Below, one piece after another: positions 63,808-64,000 of a stretch of DNA of 64,000 nucleotides. How positions within the stretch are numbered: position 1 is the first letter of the stretch; the number at the start of each line of letters is the position of its first letter. The stretch is from Oegoconia quadripuncta (Eukaryota; Arthropoda; Insecta; Lepidoptera; Autostichidae), in contig OX438749.1 of NCBI GenBank assembly GCA_949316235.1, forward strand, positions 9,132,914 through 9,196,913, written 5' to 3'. The position numbers and the translations under genes were made by a program. The notes beneath the pieces were generated by a model. That model made no database searches and had not been told where the DNA came from. It worked only from the letters and a program-made list of their open reading frames with translations.

Positions 63808-64000
63808 ATTTCAAGTGGTCCGAATCATTGGACTGTCAGTTTTCACTAATAGGCCAGTCATATCGTACAAATAAAAAGGCTGAAATAGGAATAATTGCGG
63901 TAAACTTGCTCTTTTAGTATGTTGTTTGGGTCCACCTGGATAGCAATAATCCAGATTTGCAGCAGTCTGAAATTCTCGCGCGCTGAGTAGTTGCTGAAAA

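Larger units (their letters stand above)
60096..64000. other. Right-hand intergenic region
   Basis: No confident gene. It contains a GC-rich patch (61015-61150), a family C SINE (61578-61826), half of a palindromic MITE (62345-62441), a CRE-rich segment (63551-63585) and a short hairpin (63783-63807). Other stretches, e.g. 62460-63200, are AT-rich with nothing recognisable. Confidence 0.6.

Noticed and set aside
1..64000. CRISPR arrays, operons or bacterial/viral gene clusters
   Set aside because: Spliced exons, SINEs and LINEs show a metazoan nuclear genome. No regularly spaced direct repeats of CRISPR type and no viral genes were seen.

Overview
This is a stretch of nuclear DNA from an insect, most likely a moth or butterfly (Lepidoptera). 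It is AT-rich, has GT-AG introns, and is densely sown with tRNA-derived SINEs, short inverted-repeat elements and LINE 3' ends of kinds I associate with lepidopteran genomes. One short block of insect-type TTAGG telomere-like repeats is present. The species cannot be named from the sequence.

Region 1 (1-23475) has no confident exon. It is probably the large first intron and/or upstream region of the gene that follows. It holds degraded repeats: LINE remnants, a TTAA-flanked MITE near 15 kb, a hAT-like MITE near 11.4 kb and a TIR element near 20.7 kb.

Region 2 (23476-36901) carries the only host gene I can assemble: the last seven exons of a cytohesin, an ARF guanine-nucleotide exchange factor (Sec7 plus PH; the Drosophila orthologue is steppke). 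The phases of all seven exons join without a break. They give 364 residues from the coiled coil through the Sec7 glutamic finger and PH domain to a basic C-terminus and stop. About 30-40 N-terminal residues must lie in an exon that I did not find.

Region 3 (36902-49590) is the 3' flank and intergenic DNA. It contains several SINE copies in both orientations, a large TIR element near 47.3 kb and AT-rich palindromes.

Region 4 (about 49600-59810) is the most interesting part: a nested cluster of mobile elements. Two related tyrosine-recombinase (Crypton-type) elements lie side by side on the minus strand. One is an internally deleted derivative. It is split by a complete mariner/Tc1-superfamily transposon with 272-bp terminal inverted repeats and an intact 353-aa transposase close to the DD41D group. 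The other encodes an apparently intact, single-intron recombinase of 394 aa. Its 5' region is interrupted by a full-length, intact I-type LINE (ORF1 371 aa, ORF2 1240 aa with endonuclease, RT and RNase H), whose two ORFs overlap in TAATG and which is flanked by a 14-bp target-site duplication. Both Crypton copies have copy-specific short inverted ends and an associated hairpin, which is unusual for this class.

Region 5 (59810-64000) is non-coding, with a second copy of the TIR element from 20.7 kb, a GC-rich patch near 61.1 kb that may be an exon or promoter, another SINE, and a CRE-rich stretch near 63.56 kb.
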